Shown here: piece by piece, positions 1 through 12,473 of the stretch
Layout: the number at the start of each line of letters is the position of its first letter
Numbering within the stretch: position 1 is the stretch's first letter
Source of the DNA: Conus ventricosus
Lineage: Eukaryota; Mollusca; Gastropoda; Neogastropoda; Conidae
Direction: 5' to 3'
Assembly: GCA_018398815.1 (NCBI GenBank)
Contig: CM031595.1
Location: forward strand, 136,180,217 to 136,244,216
Length of the DNA: 64,000 nt
Notes under the pieces: generated by a model
Database searches by the model: none
Told to the model about the DNA's origin: nothing
Seen by the model: the letters and a program-made list of their open reading frames with translations, nothing else
Program-made: the position numbers and the translations under genes

Positions 1-3000
1 CGAATGGGAATTTTTCAGAATCTGTGAAATAAACTCACAAACCTTAAAAACAAATATAAGAAATAAAAAACCCCATTACCCGACCAAAACATGGAAAGAT
101 TAACGATCATGAGATAATCTTTCAATTTTTTCATAAATGAGTTTTTATTTCTTATAATTTTTTAGGGTTTTGTTAGTTTTTTCCAGATTTCCCCCGAATA
201 TACAAAACTGGATTTGTATAAATTGTTGCGTGGTTAGGGAATGGAAATAATGATTATGTCAATGACACTTGACTCTAAATGTTTCTGTAATTTTTGGGAA
301 GCTGTTCCTTAATAACATTATGAATACAAAGGGATTAATGGACAAGAGTACTGTTTGGGAAGGTTAATATTTTGAGTTGTTTGTAATCTTCACAGGTTTG
401 GCAGAAGCTCGATTTTAACAATATAATTTCAATGACTCGTTCTGTACAGCGATGAATTAACTTTCAAATTATGTTCACTACAGTTGCCCAAGGGTGATGC
501 TAATTACTCTAATACAAAATATGTGCACAGCAAAAAAGTTTGAGGAGATGCCATCGAGGAAATTTTTTTATCCGAGGACCACTGAAATATTTTTTTGGAA
601 AGGCGTTTGCTACGAATGCTTATATGTTCTGTCAAGTTAAATCTTTGTTGTCAATAATGACACTAGTGTTTTGTGTGAACAGACTTCCTAACTTTATTGG
701 TTGGATATGAGTAAAGGCTGAAAATTTGATTTCATTTTTTGTTCGTTTTTGTTTGTAGACACGTACATGCACTAGTTTTCATTGCATTTTAAAGACATAT
801 GGTTTAGTTGTGTCATGTAGTAAGTTTTATTGATATCTGCTTGAAGCTTGATTGTTCTTCAAGGCACGAATCGTTTTTCGTGAAGAGATGTAATCATCTG
901 CAAACATTTCGCAATTCCATTTAACAAAAAAGGCACCTCATAACGGTTATATAGTAAACAAAAGAGGTCTAACACAGAGGCTAGTGGAAACATATTTGAC
1001 AGGCATAAATGTTGACAATTTGTCAGCTACAGCTACTTAATTGTTTTCTGGTCACACAAAAAAGATGAATAAGACTGATAATTCTGGCTGTCAGTTTGTA
1101 AGTTCAAGTTCCGGCACAACAAAGATGGTTGATGGCTCAAAATGCTTTTTCAAGTCTCGAAGGAGAATTACCTGCAATATATTCTCATTTATGCTGCAAA
1201 GCGAAGATGTTGCATAAGCTGTATGAGGAGGCTGCGTGGCAAGAATGATGTTTTCGAAAGCCCAACTGACTTTCGTGGAGAAGTTTGTTATCAGCGAAAA
1301 TAAGAATACAAAGACTTATCGCCTGTGTTTTTCGACTCAGTTTTGCAATGGCTATAAAATGGATATCGGTTTGTAATGTGCTGGGTTAGAAGAATCCCGG
1401 TTTTATAAGAGGAATAACTATTAGTTCCTTAAATTTTAGAGGAAAACGTTGTTTATCTTAGATAAATTGTTATTTAAGTATGTCAAAGTATCTGAGATAA
1501 ACACTGGACATGACAACTTAAGTATTTTTGTCTCGATACCATCTAAATCACGAGTATCAGTATTTGATTGGTTTGAAGTAGACAAGCCTTTACTAAGATC
1601 TAAACGGTCCTGGGTTTTCCGATAAATGGAACACGAATATCCTTAGAATGGATGTATTGTTTCTAAATAAGTTGAGATCATTTTCACTAGAATTTATCAT
1701 TATATATTATTCTATCTGTTTGGTTGCAAAATTGTTCTTTAGTTGATCTGCAGATATGTCTGAGCTCAGTTGTTGACTTGTTGACACAGTATATTTGTTA
1801 TATGTTAATTGCTTTCCAATTTTCCCTGGTATCTTTGTAGCAGTTAACATTGTTCTCAAGTAAGTGCGTTACAGATTTTCCGTTTTAATGACGTACACTT
1901 TTCTTCTCTGTTTTCTGAATTCTTATTTTGTTTCGAGATTACTCATCTGATTTTTTTGTTAATTTCTGTGTCAATTTTTCATAGTAATCATGGTTGGTTT
2001 AGTTTTCTGTTTAATCCCTTTTTTTATAAAAGGGGCGGTTTCTCATATACAGAGGGTACTAAGTAATCCATCCAAAATTCAGCTGCTTTATTTGGATCTC
2101 TGATTTGATAGCTGAGGGACAAATTGTGCTTCAGAAAGGTCAGTAAGGAAATATTCTTTTTAAAGTTTCTAAAGCTTATGTAGTAAATAAACTTTGCTGA
2201 CTGTTTTGGAATTTTTACACGGTTTTGAAAAGTAAGGCAAATTGGGTTTTTTGTGATCACTACAGCCATAGGGAGGGGCACAAAGTGCGATATTGGAATG
2301 TTTGATTTGTGTAAATATGATCTATTTAAAGTAGCGGAATTTTCAGTTGCGTGTTGGGTCTATCGATTAGTTGTTCTAAATTATGTGATACTAAGTTTTG
2401 ATACCACTTAACCTGGTTTTTAACAGTCAATGTTAAAATCTCACTAAAATCTTGTCTCATAACTTAGAATGGTTACTTCATCCACTTATTGCATTAAAAT
2501 CTGTCCTGCCAATCAGTGGTTTTGAATCGGGTTTCTATAGCAAAGCTATTGCAAGCGTGTGACAATTTTTCATACTGTATTTCCATCCAGAAAGATTAAA
2601 TACCATTAATTTTCAAAAAATTAACTAGCCTTTTAATTTTTAATGAGGATGAGGATGCATATTATATAGTAAGCCAGTGGATTGTGGTTTTATAGGAATC
2701 GGTAGCATTATGGTATCCTGGCATGTCCATTTCTGCATTGATTTTGGTGAGAAGATTAACCGGATTCAGAAAAACAAAATAAATGGAAAAACGGTTTCAA
2801 TCATGCAAAGTATCGTTGCAATGTCATCTTTTGGTTTGTTGCGTTATGATGTTAAGGTACTACACGAAGTCCATGCTTGGATGGCATTTGTTCTAAAGTC
2901 ATAGGATGTTGCAGGGTTGTATAGCAATAGATAAGGCGTAAATTTAAAATGGTGAGAGGGACATAGATAAATATTGCTAGTATTTATAAACACAAATATT

Positions 3001-3640
3001 CATTTTCTAAACCTGTAGCCTAACTAATTGATATTCTAGTACTGATTGGCAAAAAAATATATAAAAATCGGAAGAACAGGTGAGAGTAATAGATCAAAGC
3101 ATCATCTAAAAAACCACAAGTATCAAAGACCCCCGACAGATGAAAGTACACACACTACTGTAAAAGAGTCGTGGACTTAAAGTTCAAGTATGATTTAAAC
3201 CACAACGCCACACACCACGCCACACCAAAACTGTGGCAGGATCAGACGGACCCTGTGCAAAAATCGATATCAAATGAACCAAAGAGTATAGAAGTACAAC
3301 AGCCGAAGCTTACGCAGACGATCAAGGCAATGATCAAAGAACAACAATGGTTCACTTAATAAAGGAAAAGACTATAGCCAATAAAAGTGCAAGTAAAACA
3401 AGAAAAAAAACAAAGTACACTATTAAGAATCGCAAATACTACAGAAAACTGTCAAATAAACAAATCTGGGACGCCCACCGCCCACCTCACCAACGATTCC
3501 CTCAACCACTCCAGACAAAGCAGTCAGTAATGATGGATAAACCAATGCAACCCAATGGCGGGGGTAAACAGCAGGATTATTTCATGCAGCTGTTCAGTCG
3601 ATCTGCAAAGTTCATTATGCGAATAGGCCACCACAGCACA
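1..3640 (-). mobile_element. LINE family 1, copy A (jockey/CR1-type non-LTR retrotransposon, decayed, 3' end cut by window start)
   Basis: On the minus strand this is a degraded ORF2-type retrotransposon. Near 888-912 the reverse strand reads MFADD, the reverse-transcriptase catalytic box, and near 960-990 a damaged form of the PQGS..G box. A 85-residue open stretch at 2,024-2,281 (minus) contains HNLSLSYQIRDPNKAAEF, the linker between endonuclease and reverse transcriptase, matching the same region of copy B. The whole segment aligns, reverse complemented, with 14,300-17,960, including the 5' leader (3,060-3,640) and the last bases of the window, so the element continues beyond position 1. 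Many indels and stops make it non-functional as read. The 5' end abuts a CT-rich tract at 3,650-3,708. Clade assignment is inferred from motifs only. Confidence 0.75.
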
Positions 3641-3649
3641 GAAAGACGT

Positions 3650-3708
3650 CACCCCTCTCTCTCTCTCTCTCTTCTTCTCTCTCTACTCTCTCCACACACA
3701 CACCACAT
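3650..3708. repeat. CT/CA microsatellite
   Basis: Imperfect (CT)n passing into (CA)n immediately outside the 5' end of LINE copy A. The inverted partner LINE at 14.3 kb has a GA tract in the equivalent place. Confidence 0.85.
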
Positions 3709-6700
3709 ATTTGCAAGATATGAATCCAACACCCAAAAGCATGTCAGGTGGTTGAATCTATTAGCATATTATTCAATGCAAACGATTTTGGAATAACAGG
3801 CCGGCCAATAGTATATACTTGGTATATAATACTCGCTTCGATTGGTTCGAACTTTGTTAACCATATGTGTAGTTAATCTGTTAAGCTTTGTAATAACAGT
3901 ACGCATGTCAGTTGACTGTGTCCACAGACAGAGCGTTACCGGTGGTTCATGACAGGTCCGACAGATGTAGCTCCGGTTCTGACCCAAGTTCTGGGACGTA
4001 ACCTGAGCCCAGTCCGCATTTGGAGTCTCCGATCTGCTTATGTTGGGTTGGTGAGGGCTGCACTAGAGCGCTTGGCTGAGAGGGGCGGTACTCACTGCAG
4101 TGGCGGCAGTAAAGGAGGAAAGAGGTGCATGGACTGGTGAGTGGGCAGGGCTGACTGCTGGGCCTACGTGACCGTTATAGCGGCCACGGTCCTGATGGAG
4201 ATGGGGGATGGGTTCAAATGCGGACCAGCGCAGTTAATCCTGCGGCAGGTTCTCAGGCTAGCATGCCCCGTGAACTGATTGAGGCTTGTAAGCTGGTGGG
4301 TGAAAGGATTAGTGCTTAAGGCTATGCGCGCCGATTGACGGCTATGGACGGGTGAGATCATTTGACATAATAGGGGGGCCCGAACACCTGAGGGATGTTA
4401 GTACAAGCTCTGCCGTCAAGAGCTGAGCTTGTCCTGACTGGGAGTTTCTACGCGAGGATTTGTAACCTCAACCAGTTTAGGATAGTGTTTAGAAACGTGG
4501 AAGCTAAATGGGCTGTACCTTAAAACTATGGTCGAATTAGATCATTGTACATGATGTGTTTTGGAGCCAGAGTCGTAACAAAAGCAACGTATTGTCAATT
4601 AAAACTGATATTGGAATCAAAAACTGCTTGCCGGAGGGTTACGTTGGTAGGGGTTGATAGAAATGTTAAAACTGTGCCTGCCCTTTGCTGGAATTAATGC
4701 ACTAAATGCTATTCTAGTCGATGGAGAAAAACCTGACGACATAACATGATTAAATGGTTCCATGCTGGTGGACACAGGGCCTGAAGGGCAGTCCTAGATT
4801 CTAATGTGAATAAAAAGAGCCTTGATTTGGGTCATTTGCATGTTGCAGGGATAGCCAATGTTATTAAATCTTGAGTAGTCATTCAGAAACCCAGCATTTT
4901 AAAACAAATTGTATGAATGGAGCGCCAGTCTCTTGGGGTTCAGATTTCTAAATACCAGACGTCGCCAATACCAGAGCAGATGGCCCCGGTCACTGAAGTG
5001 ATGAATATCCACCTCACATGGGAGCGTTTTTGGAAAATCCGTTTTCGAGGTGAGGAAGATTTCTTGTCAGGGTCATTACGGATGACGACGTTGACCCTCC
5101 TGTCTTGTTTACATGTTTCGATAAAGGGGCAAACCCGTTTACTGACAGGGATGGTATAGTCTGAACGAGAGGTGAGTCGACAGGACGTCTTCTCCCTCAC
5201 ATCCTCAGTGGTCGCCAGGAACGTTGCTTGCCTTGATGAGAAGGCTTCTGGGGGCGAAGGGACTCGCTCGTGCGTGCTGCATGGGTCAGCGGACGGGAAC
5301 TCAGATGTCAGCAGACCTCATGGCAGGCAGGGGTGGAGGGGGTGGAAGGGAGTTGCGGGTGGCTATCCACACAACTGGTGGTACCCTGCGAAGAATCCTC
5401 GATGACGATGACTCTTCTCGTGGCAAGAGGGGAGGAGACAGTCGGGAGGGTGTGGAGATGGTGATGGTGGTGGAGGGGGTTGATGGCGGGGGAGGGGGTG
5501 GTGGGTGCTGTCCACTCAGTGGTAGTATGCACCTTTGAATTGAGTGCTGATCTGACGCCAGTGCTGTCAGCTTTGACCAGAGGGAGATGTGCGATTTCAG
5601 GACGTTGTACACAGACTCGTGGCTGAGGGAAGGAGAGGCACACATTGTGTGAGTACCATCTCCGCTTTCTGGGACAGACCGTGTCATGCTGACTTGTGCA
5701 ATGCAGTGTTGTACCATCTCCGCTCATGGGACAGAACCGGGTCACTGCTGACTTGTGTGATGACTTCCACAATGTTGGTTTTTTTAGGTTTAAGATTTTT
5801 AATATCCGAACGATGTTTGCCAATTGTGTTTGGGTGAATGTTTTTCTTTTGTTAAATTTTCAAACCCGTGCCACTAAGCCGGATCTTGTTGGTTGGCAGT
5901 TCCATCAATTCTATCTGGAAGATATCCTTGGTAGAGTTAAAATTGTGTTTCAGAGTTCATTCTTAGTAGCTGTTTAAGAATCTATCAATTAATGACAAAA
6001 CGATTCTCTTCATGTCTTGCAAGGAGGCATCAGATCTCTGACTTCATCTTTTAAGCTGAAAAAAAGCGCAGTTTGTACAAATGGAGAGTAGAAGCGAGAA
6101 GGTTTGTAGTGGGTGTGTCGACGACAGAGAGTTCGCGGCGAGTAGAGTCTTACTTCCTAGGACCCAGGGCGTGGTACTCATCGATGGCACCTTGGTCTAC
6201 GCGGACGACGTAGTTACTTGCTGTTCGGTAGGGGGCGGGTGGGAGCAGGACAAACCTGAGACGGGGTGTCTGACTGAGCTGTGTCGGGGATCCTCACTGA
6301 GGGGACAGGGTGGGTGGGGATTGTGCTAATGGAGTGATTGACAAAACCCTTTCTCTTTGCGGACTGGAGGTCTTCACTGCTGTAGGGTCATGGGAGGGGT
6401 CATGTGGGGTGGTCAAGGGATTGGGCATGGGGTGGATGAAAGTAAGAGGTACAACGGAGAAAAAAAGAGAGGACGTGAGTTGGTGTCATTGTCATAGAGG
6501 AATTATCGAACGATAATTTTTAATTTTCACATTCTTCCGCGTCCCACCGCCCGCGTCTTTTCCTTGTATAGACAAGTTCCTGATTCTGTGCAGACTTAAA
6601 ATATAGGAGTAGTAATATAATTCTTTTAAGAAGTTTCATAGAAAGTGACGGCTAGTGGTTTTGGCAGTTCGGTTGGAAGGGTGTACTAGTGATCCATAGT

Positions 6701-7380
6701 GTTGAGAGGGAGATGATAGTGGTCAGTCATCTTATCAAAGTTGTCACCTGGAGTGTGATGGAATTGTCGAGGATAAGCAGTCTATCGAAGGCATGAAGCG
6801 CTTTCGCCACCACACATAATTCCTTTTCGGCCACACAAAAACGTTTTTGTATTGTATCAGCTGTGTGGTGTAGTTTGTTATTGTTTGATAAATCATCAAC
6901 AGCAAGGGCCTGTGCTTCTACGGCTAAGTGCAAGGGCCACGAGATCCGGGACACCATGCCTAGTTTCCTAACCACACCACACAAAGCACACCTGTGTGGG
7001 CAGGGTCCTCAATGTCGAACGTTAAGCGCGGGCCATTTGTTCAGGAAATACAGTATCACAACAAACATCACCCGGTAAGTTTACCGGCAACAACATTCTT
7101 TTATTAGCAAGTGCTTCACAAGTGGGATCTCAGGATTGAAAATTGCGAATCGATCACTCTTTCTATTATGTTGAATAAACATTAATAATCAAAACATTAA
7201 AATTCGGTGCATAATTAACATCATCAGGTCGATAGCATGTACCTTCCTACACACCTTGCAAAAAAATAACATTCAAACACTCATCCATCGACTGCACCTA
7301 GCGTATCTGTCAGGAAAAACATGAGACTAGCGACCCTTCCCAAGACTGCGACTGTGGTGTAGTGTGTGGTGCTTGGTGCC
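3709..7380. other. Unassigned region with no recognisable gene
   Basis: Short open frames occur on both strands, but none shows a domain I recognise. Notable composition: 5,320-5,520 is strongly G-rich on the plus strand (GGGGG runs and GGTGG repeats), and 6,180-6,460 is also G-rich. Around 4,755-4,785 the plus strand reads MLVDTGPEGQS, resembling the active-site box of a retroviral-type aspartic protease (LVDTG), but nothing else of an LTR retroelement is visible nearby, so I do not call one. Confidence 0.5.
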
Positions 7381-7383
7381 CGT

Positions 7384-7467
7384 GCGTGTGTGTGAGTGTG
7401 TGTGTGTGTGGTGTGTGTGTTGTGTGTCGCGTGCGTGCAGTGCGTGCGTGTGTGTGTGTGAGTGTGT

Positions 7468-7499
<32 letters not shown>

Positions 7500-7500
7500 G
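7384..7500. repeat. (GT)n compound microsatellite
   Basis: Imperfect GT dinucleotide array with GCGT interruptions. Open frames across it on either strand are low-complexity artefacts. Confidence 0.95.
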
Positions 7501-7539
7501 CATTGCTTTTTAGGTATTGTGTTCGCATTGTTAATGGGA

Positions 7540-7720
7540 TTAAGTCCATCTTTTGGTTTTGGGGGTATTGTTCTGCGCATGGTTTGGGGATGTTGTGTCA
7601 GTGCAGTGGTATTTGGGTATTGTGTCTGTGGTTGGTTTGGGGTATGGTGTCTGCGTATTGCTTTTGGGTGTTGTGTCTGTGCAATGGACTTTGGGTATTG
7701 AGTCAGTGCACTGGTTTATG
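7540..7720. repeat. GT-rich minisatellite
   Basis: About six degenerate units of roughly 25-33 bp, each containing a form of TTTGGGTATTGTGTC followed by TGTGCAGTGG. Unit lengths differ, giving a shuffled appearance. It sits directly after the GT microsatellite. Confidence 0.7.
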
Positions 7721-8200
7721 CAGTCAGTACTCTTGTTTCGTAAATATGCGATAGAACCTGACTCGTGGGACAAGAGCTCGGACAACTGTCGAGTTTGATT
7801 TTTGTTTTATTTTTACAAAATTACACTGGCTGTTCTGCTTTTAACACCTGTCTGCCTTACCATCAACGCCTCCCAATACGACGTTTTTCTTAAACTGCTT
7901 TCTTCTTCTCCTTCTGCGTACGCAGGCTGTACTTCTGCGGACACCCACTGATAGAAAGGCAAGGATTATCCATCTTCCCCCCCCAAGGGAGTGGCGTTTA
8001 TGTAGTGCATGCCTTTTTTTTATCCTGCATTAAGGCCGCATTACTCAAACTTCGGGGAAGGTGCCTGCTTTGTGTGAACGTGTCATCCATACCAAGGCCA
8101 CACTGGCCTTCTCTTCCGAAAGTTGGTGCTGGGATTTTACGAGTGTGAAGATGTTATGCGTGCGTTCACACACGAACTCGTTTTATAGTTCTCATTTGGA
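7721..8200. other. No gene seen
   Basis: Unique-looking sequence without a credible coding frame or RNA signature. Confidence 0.5.
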
Positions 8201-8211
8201 ATGACTTGTTA

Positions 8212-8348
8212 TGGGAAATGGCATGTCAGAAAACCAAAGTAAACTCCGAGGGGAAAATCCCCCTGTACCGGAAACTGCCGGCGGAGATTCGAACCCGCAA
8301 CCCCAAAAATACGAGTTCGGGCTCTAGCATGAGCTATTTCGGCCCCCG
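8212..8348 (-). mobile_element. tRNA-derived SINE
   Basis: On the minus strand the segment starts near 8,348 with GGGGGCCGAAATAGCTCATG, containing a tRNA-type A box (TAGCTCA..GCTAGAGC), and about 30 bases later a perfect B box, GGGTTCGAATC. The order and spacing match an RNA polymerase III internal promoter, but the acceptor stem does not close and a non-tRNA body (CCGGCAGTTTCCGGTAC, then GGGGGATTTTCCCC) follows. It is therefore a SINE and not a functional tRNA gene. Tail and target-site duplication were not resolved. Confidence 0.75.
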
Positions 8349-8359
8349 TCAATGATTCA

Positions 8360-9590
8360 ATTGCACACTTACAAATACACAGAGATGAACACTCACATAT
8401 ACACCACCACGTGCGCACTCGCATATCGACAGACAGATAAACACACACGATCTAGCTAAAAAACATTTACTACATATTATTGAACATTTACCACCAGTAG
8501 TTTAACTAATGGACAATCTCGGTTTGGCTACCGTCCTGTGGAAGCAGCGACATTTATCAGCAGCTTGTTTCTGGCTTTGAAAACTAGGAAAGAAAATAGC
8601 ACGTTGATTTTTTTTTTTCGGTCTAAACGCTGTTCACACTAGCACTATCGGTATTTGTACTGATGAGAAGACTACAGATTCCTGTGCAGTCTTTGGGAAA
8701 ATCCTTATTGAGCACAAATTTGCTGAGATGTTTTACAACTATCGTTTGTCTCTCGCCTACACATACACTTGTCGCCTGCTACTTCAGATGGGGGAAGTTA
8801 AGAGGGCAGACGCTCTCACACTTTATGTATCTTACTATTCCGACACGGAGGACTCGCTCTCATCCACCCCCCCCCCCCTCCCAAACCAAGTACCATTTAG
8901 TGCATATCTTTGAAGCCAAATTGTCCTTAGCAATAAATTCTGGGTCTTAGTGATATGAGTCAACCCTTTAATGATAATACACTCTTCTATCTTGTCTCTG
9001 GTTTTGATTAGAAAGAAATAAACAGCTTCCATTTCTTTTGGGAAGAACGCTAGTCGATTTGTACTGACCATAACAACATTGTCGATTACTCAACTTTTTC
9101 CCGCATTGTGCAAGCTCTGTGTGAATGATTTCTAACCAGAAGGAGGCCTCCTGTCAACATAGCCAGCGAAAACCATGTCTCCAAGCAATCGAAGTCCTGG
9201 CTCCGACTGGTCTAGAACTGTGAAAGCTTGCTGTGTCTGCGAGGTGGCCCCCTGTCTTTCATCTCGTCGTGCGTGCAGGGGTGAGTTGGGTCTGTTGGGC
9301 GTGTGCTCGGCCGCAGCGAGGGTGGTGTTTTTCGCCCGGGTGGGCTCTGCTGTATGAAATACGGGCTGGCACCCCATGGGATGCTACTTTAAGGTGTTAT
9401 GAGCTGCATCTGTCGTCTAATTTACCTCGGTGTCGGAGCAGTTATGTCCCTTGATATCTTAATGGAATAGTCCTGTGGCGTGCCTGTACCATCGTCACAC
9501 AGCGCAGGCCTCCAAGGGTGGTAAAGGACTGCTCTAACGCAGCGTGAAGACAGTGCTTCTCAGGGTCTCCCCAAGTCCTTCGGGTTTTTC
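8360..9590. other. No gene seen
   Basis: Contains short open frames without recognisable domains, a run of C bases at about 8,867-8,878 and a short T run at 8,609-8,619. Nothing is supportable as a gene. Confidence 0.5.
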
Positions 9591-9596
9591 TTTGTC

Positions 9597-9690
9597 ATAT
9601 ATATATATATATAAAATATATATATATATATATATACTATATATCTATCTAGATATATATATCTATATAATATATATATCTATCAAACAC
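9597..9690. repeat. (TA)n microsatellite upstream of a Penelope-like element
   Basis: Interrupted AT/TA array directly 5' of the Penelope-like element at 9,735. A second TA array lies after that element (11,340-11,409). Confidence 0.95.
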
Positions 9691-9734
9691 ATACACAGGC
9701 CCCCACCTGTACATGTATACACAAGGTCATATCG

Positions 9735-11310
9735 TTGAGGGAACTGGGAGCCACATCTATGCCAAACACAAGACTCCTCAACTTCCACCTTGCCAGACCT
9801 TCCATCCATCTATCCGACATACCTAACACCATTCGCAGTCGGGTCAACTTCTGGACATCACCATCTACCAGAAGAAGGCCTACTCAAAACCTCCATTTTC
9901 AACAAACCCACCGACGACATGCATACCTAGACTACTTCATCTCCACCACCCACACACTAAAGACAGCATCCAATCCACAATTTCTCCGTCTCCGCAGACT
10001 CTGCTCCAGCGAGGAAGGACTTCACTACAAAGCGCAAAATGATCCATATTTCACAACCGCGGCTTACCCCGTTTCATCATCAGCCAGCACTCCGCCACAC
10101 CATAGCAGTATCCAGCATTGCTCTGGCACACCCAGCACTCCACCAAGCGACAGACCCAGCCTACCTCCTCTACACCCGCACACCCTTCCCGTCTGTAGGA
10201 TCCTCAACCCAATGGCACATTCTACATACACAAAACCGCCTTCATACCAACCATGATCTCAATCAAACGTGACAAAACCTCAAAGACCTCCTCGTGCGAT
10301 CCAGTTTGAACAGACCCACAGCTACACCACCAGGTAACACCAGCTCAAACCCAATGCAAAATCTGCCCTCACCAAACCAGACACCATCTTACAGGGCCCA
10401 AAAACTCTACCCCAGACAAAACGCAATTCTTCTGTCAGAGCCGCAAACATTATATAAGCCATCCACTGCCAGCTGTTGGAAAGATAACATAGGGGATACG
10501 TTCCCGCCCCTCTTGCCCCCCGCATCGCCATGTACATATGGCGATATCGCCCCACCACCGACCCAAACGTCGCCCTACCCTTCAACCACACCCAACAAAA
10601 TCGACCATGTTCAAAATATGGCACTCTGCATTCACAGAGTGACAGTTTGAAGCACAACTCAAGAAATCCATCTCATTTCCAAACAGGGCCACACTACACC
10701 CCCAGCCTCAATATCCAACAATAACCAAAAACACACATACCACCTCTTCCACCATCAGTTGGCAATATCCCTACCAACACACCCACATACACAAGCACCT
10801 ACACACTCACTTACATACACCACCACCCACATCCTCTTCCACACACTTCATACAGTAGTTCCAGCAAACCCTTATCTATCTAATCTCTTAATTTTGTTTT
10901 GATCCTTCCTTAAATCCCCCCCCCCCCCCCACACCACACACACCTTTCTTCTCTTTTTTTTTTTTTTTTTTTTTTCATCAATATCTAATCCACCATTACC
11001 ACAACCATCACAAAGATATAATACATCCTCATAAACTAAGACACAAAACCCAATCATATCCAACACACACTCCCTGACGCAACCCCCCCCCCCCCCCCTC
11101 TGTTCCTCTCCATAATCCCCTGCCTCATGTCAATTTCCGCCTTCAGGATGTAAATACGGATAAGTCTTTTATCATTCCTATTATAGTTTTTCGTAGTATA
11201 GTATGTACTGTCCCCACATGTTTAAAATGTGCTTTATTTTTCGCCTGATGAAGACCCAAGTGGTGCAATGCATGTTGTCTTGTCTTGTGCTTTGTTTGTC
11301 AATGGTCATT
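9735..11310 (+). mobile_element. Penelope-like element D (divergent family, decayed)
   Basis: The reading frame from 9,735 contains a box ending in FLRLRRLCSSEEG (about 9,975-10,015), a C-terminal reverse-transcriptase/thumb signature of Penelope-like elements. It is preceded by sequence in shifted frames resembling the FLD...Y region (9,850-9,935). Around 10,450-10,545, across frameshifts, the residues are consistent with a GIY-YIG endonuclease (an NII.AIHCQL stretch, then IGDT). The RT palm with its catalytic aspartates is absent, so this is a 5'-truncated copy. The 3' part is C/A-rich (CACCAC, poly-C at 10,918-10,930 and 11,085-11,098) and ends near CTGATGAAGACCC at 11,245. It is much more GC-rich than the other three Penelope copies, so it is a separate family. 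Confidence 0.6.
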
Positions 11311-11339
11311 GAGCAGGTAAGTCTAAACTCTTTCTGATC

Positions 11340-11409
11340 TATATACATATATATATATATCTATATATATATATTATATAAATATATATATTAATATATA
11401 TATATATAG
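11340..11409. repeat. (TA)n microsatellite
   Basis: Interrupted TA array between Penelope-like element D and the SINE-like unit at 11,410. Confidence 0.95.
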
Positions 11410-11680
11410 GCAGGACTGATGAGTCCGTATCAGTGGCCGAACGGCTAAAGGCTAGGGCAGGCAATACTAATAGATTGCTTCGAGAGGGTATTACGATGGT
11501 TCCCTCAAGGAAGCTAGTGAAGGGTTCACGATTTATTTATATCCCCCCCCCCCCCATTTTCTTCATGTTTTTTTTTTTTCTTCTAAAAGTTTCCAAATGT
11601 TTGTCAAGTCATTTCTATAATGACTGAAGAAATGTTAGCCTGCACAGTTTTTCACCCACTAATTAATTGTTCTGCATTAT
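11410..11680 (+). mobile_element. SINE-like repeat, copy 1
   Basis: Contains TGGCCGAACGGCTAAAGG at 11,434, which resembles the A box of Ser/Leu-type tRNAs, and TTGCTTCGAGAGG at 11,475, which resembles a degenerate B box. A body shared with copy 2 follows: ACTAATAGAT.TGC, then CTAGTGAAGGGTT, a C run and ATTTTCTTCA. Pol III derivation is inferred from the A-like and B-like boxes. Upstream of the A box, at 11,416-11,428, lies CTGATGAGTCCGT, identical to the start of a hammerhead ribozyme core (see findings). Confidence 0.5.
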
Positions 11681-12059
11681 ATTGTTTGGGTCAAATCAGT
11701 GGGAGATTGCATCTCTTAGAGCTCCAAGTAAAGGTTGTTCTGACAATTCTCCTAGCACACTGACAATGCCTTGTTATTGAACAGCAGAGCTGACCTCTCA
11801 GACGTTCCATATCTTTTGAATCTCTTGTCATACTTTGAATTGGATCCCCAAGGCATAGGTTCAAAGTTGTCCCTTTATCTATACTGTTTGATAAGGTTTT
11901 CAGTTTTTTTCAGCAAACGTTTTCTCCTCTCCAACTGTCGTTTTGTCATTTACTTACCCTTCGCTGGTGCTTTGGGGTTGGCTGTTGGAATTCTTTTTTG
12001 AACCCTTGGTGCTGAGAACCACAAATTTGGACTGTGGTGTGTCTTTATTTGACGCCACG

Positions 12060-12330
12060 AGACAGGACCAATCAGCCAAGTCTCCCTGATAGAGTATGAT
12101 CCAGTGGACAAAGGCTTAGGAGCAGGCCATACTAATAGATCTGCCTTCGAGAGGATATACGTTGCTGCATCGGGTAGCTAGTGAAGGGTTTTCTTATTTA
12201 TACATATATTCCCCATTTTCTTCAATCTTCCATTTTTTTTCTACTAAAAGTTAAATCTTTGTGAAAGTCATTATCTAAAGACGGAAGACTTGTTGGTGCA
12301 CTTGTTTTCACACATACTTAATGTTCAGCT
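12060..12330 (+). mobile_element. SINE-like repeat, copy 2
   Basis: Direct repeat of the 11,410-11,680 unit, with the same landmarks in order: CTGATAGAGT, CAGTGG, AAAGGCTTAGG, ACTAATAGATCTGCCTTCGAGAGG (12,131-12,154), CTAGTGAAGGGTT, then T-rich sequence. It is clearly diverged from copy 1 by substitutions and indels, so the two are old copies or different subfamilies. Confidence 0.55.
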
Positions 12331-12333
12331 ATA

Positions 12334-12429
12334 TATATATAAATATCTACTATCATATTATATATATATATATATAATTATATATGTATACACGCGCGCA
12401 CACACATACATAATACTTACACATACACA

Positions 12430-12460
<31 letters not shown>

Positions 12461-12473
12461 CACAACACACACA
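12334..12473. repeat. (TA)n then (CA)n microsatellite
   Basis: TA array to about 12,387 followed by CA array to about 12,473. Open frames of Tyr/Ile or His/Thr across it are artefacts. Confidence 0.95.

Noticed and set aside
4190..4230. GGTTCAAATGC as a Pol III B box
   Set aside because: No A box at a suitable distance and no SINE-like body.
5301..5823. 138- and 171-codon minus-strand frames
   Set aside because: Overlapping frames over a G-rich (C-rich on minus) stretch, proline/serine-rich, with no domain; likely compositional.
7281..7798. Overlapping frames in the GT repeat and minisatellite
   Set aside because: Repeat-derived translations with low complexity.
8212..8348. Functional tRNA gene
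   Set aside because: A and B boxes are present but the acceptor stem does not pair and a SINE body follows.
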